A DNA stretch of 64,000 nucleotides from Anthonomus grandis grandis (Eukaryota > Arthropoda > Insecta > Coleoptera > Curculionidae): assembly GCF_022605725.1 (NCBI RefSeq), contig NC_065564.1:7418698-7482697 (forward strand). Reading direction: 5' to 3'. More notes on this DNA, generated by a model. It did no database searches, was not told the origin of the DNA, and saw nothing but the letters and a program-made list of their open reading frames with translations. The stretch's first letter is position 1. The stretch itself is not shown here.

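Noticed and set aside
4203..64000. Identification as LRP2/megalin or vitellogenin receptor
   Set aside because: Vitellogenin receptors have fewer modules. Megalin has a similar layout, but phrases in exons 7-11 and 19 read closer to LRP1 as I remember it. A protein search would settle it.

Overview
The window is intronic and exonic DNA from an invertebrate, almost certainly an insect; a beetle is possible but I cannot prove the order. It is dominated by one large gene on the + strand: twenty coding exons (about 4.39 kb of coding sequence, about 1,462 codons) scattered over 4203..64000, open at both ends. Every exon is bounded by AG/GT and every phase agrees with the next, so the exons join into one continuous reading frame. 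The product is a giant LDL-receptor-related protein. Order and wording of domains match the middle of vertebrate LRP1: end of one YWTD propeller, EGF, a second propeller, EGF, a third propeller, EGF, eleven LDL-receptor class A (complement-type) repeats, two EGF modules (the second calcium-binding), then the start of another propeller. This corresponds to the stretch around ligand-binding cluster III, so the N-terminus, transmembrane segment and tail lie outside the window.

The exons are GC-rich islands in very AT-rich introns. The introns are mostly tandem repeats: at least six unrelated families with unit lengths of about 160 to 205 bp (introns before exon 1, and introns 2, 9, 10, 11, 13, 15, 18 and 19), plus about 390-400 bp units (introns 3, 5, 9 and 19). 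The 390 bp family carries a recurrent box that on the minus strand reads CTGATGA/CTGAAGA ... CGAAACGTT, the two conserved boxes of a hammerhead ribozyme core. That is the most intriguing unexplained signal here.

Mobile DNA is abundant and mostly decayed. Intron 3 has a deleted mariner with TA duplications; intron 6 has a decayed LINE and a pogo/Tigger element (psq helix-turn-helix, DDD transposase, PHD finger) nested in a mariner; intron 13 has a LINE reverse transcriptase piece; intron 15 has a TTAA-flanked element with a THAP-like fragment; intron 17 has a 1.3 kb foldback; intron 18 has a hAT-type MITE, a 2.16 kb unclassified TIR element inserted in a satellite, and a captured exon-plus-intron piece of a twitchin/projectin-like muscle gene. 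None of these has an intact open reading frame. No RNA gene, CRISPR array or prokaryotic feature was seen. No promoter or transcript end of LRP1 is in the window.
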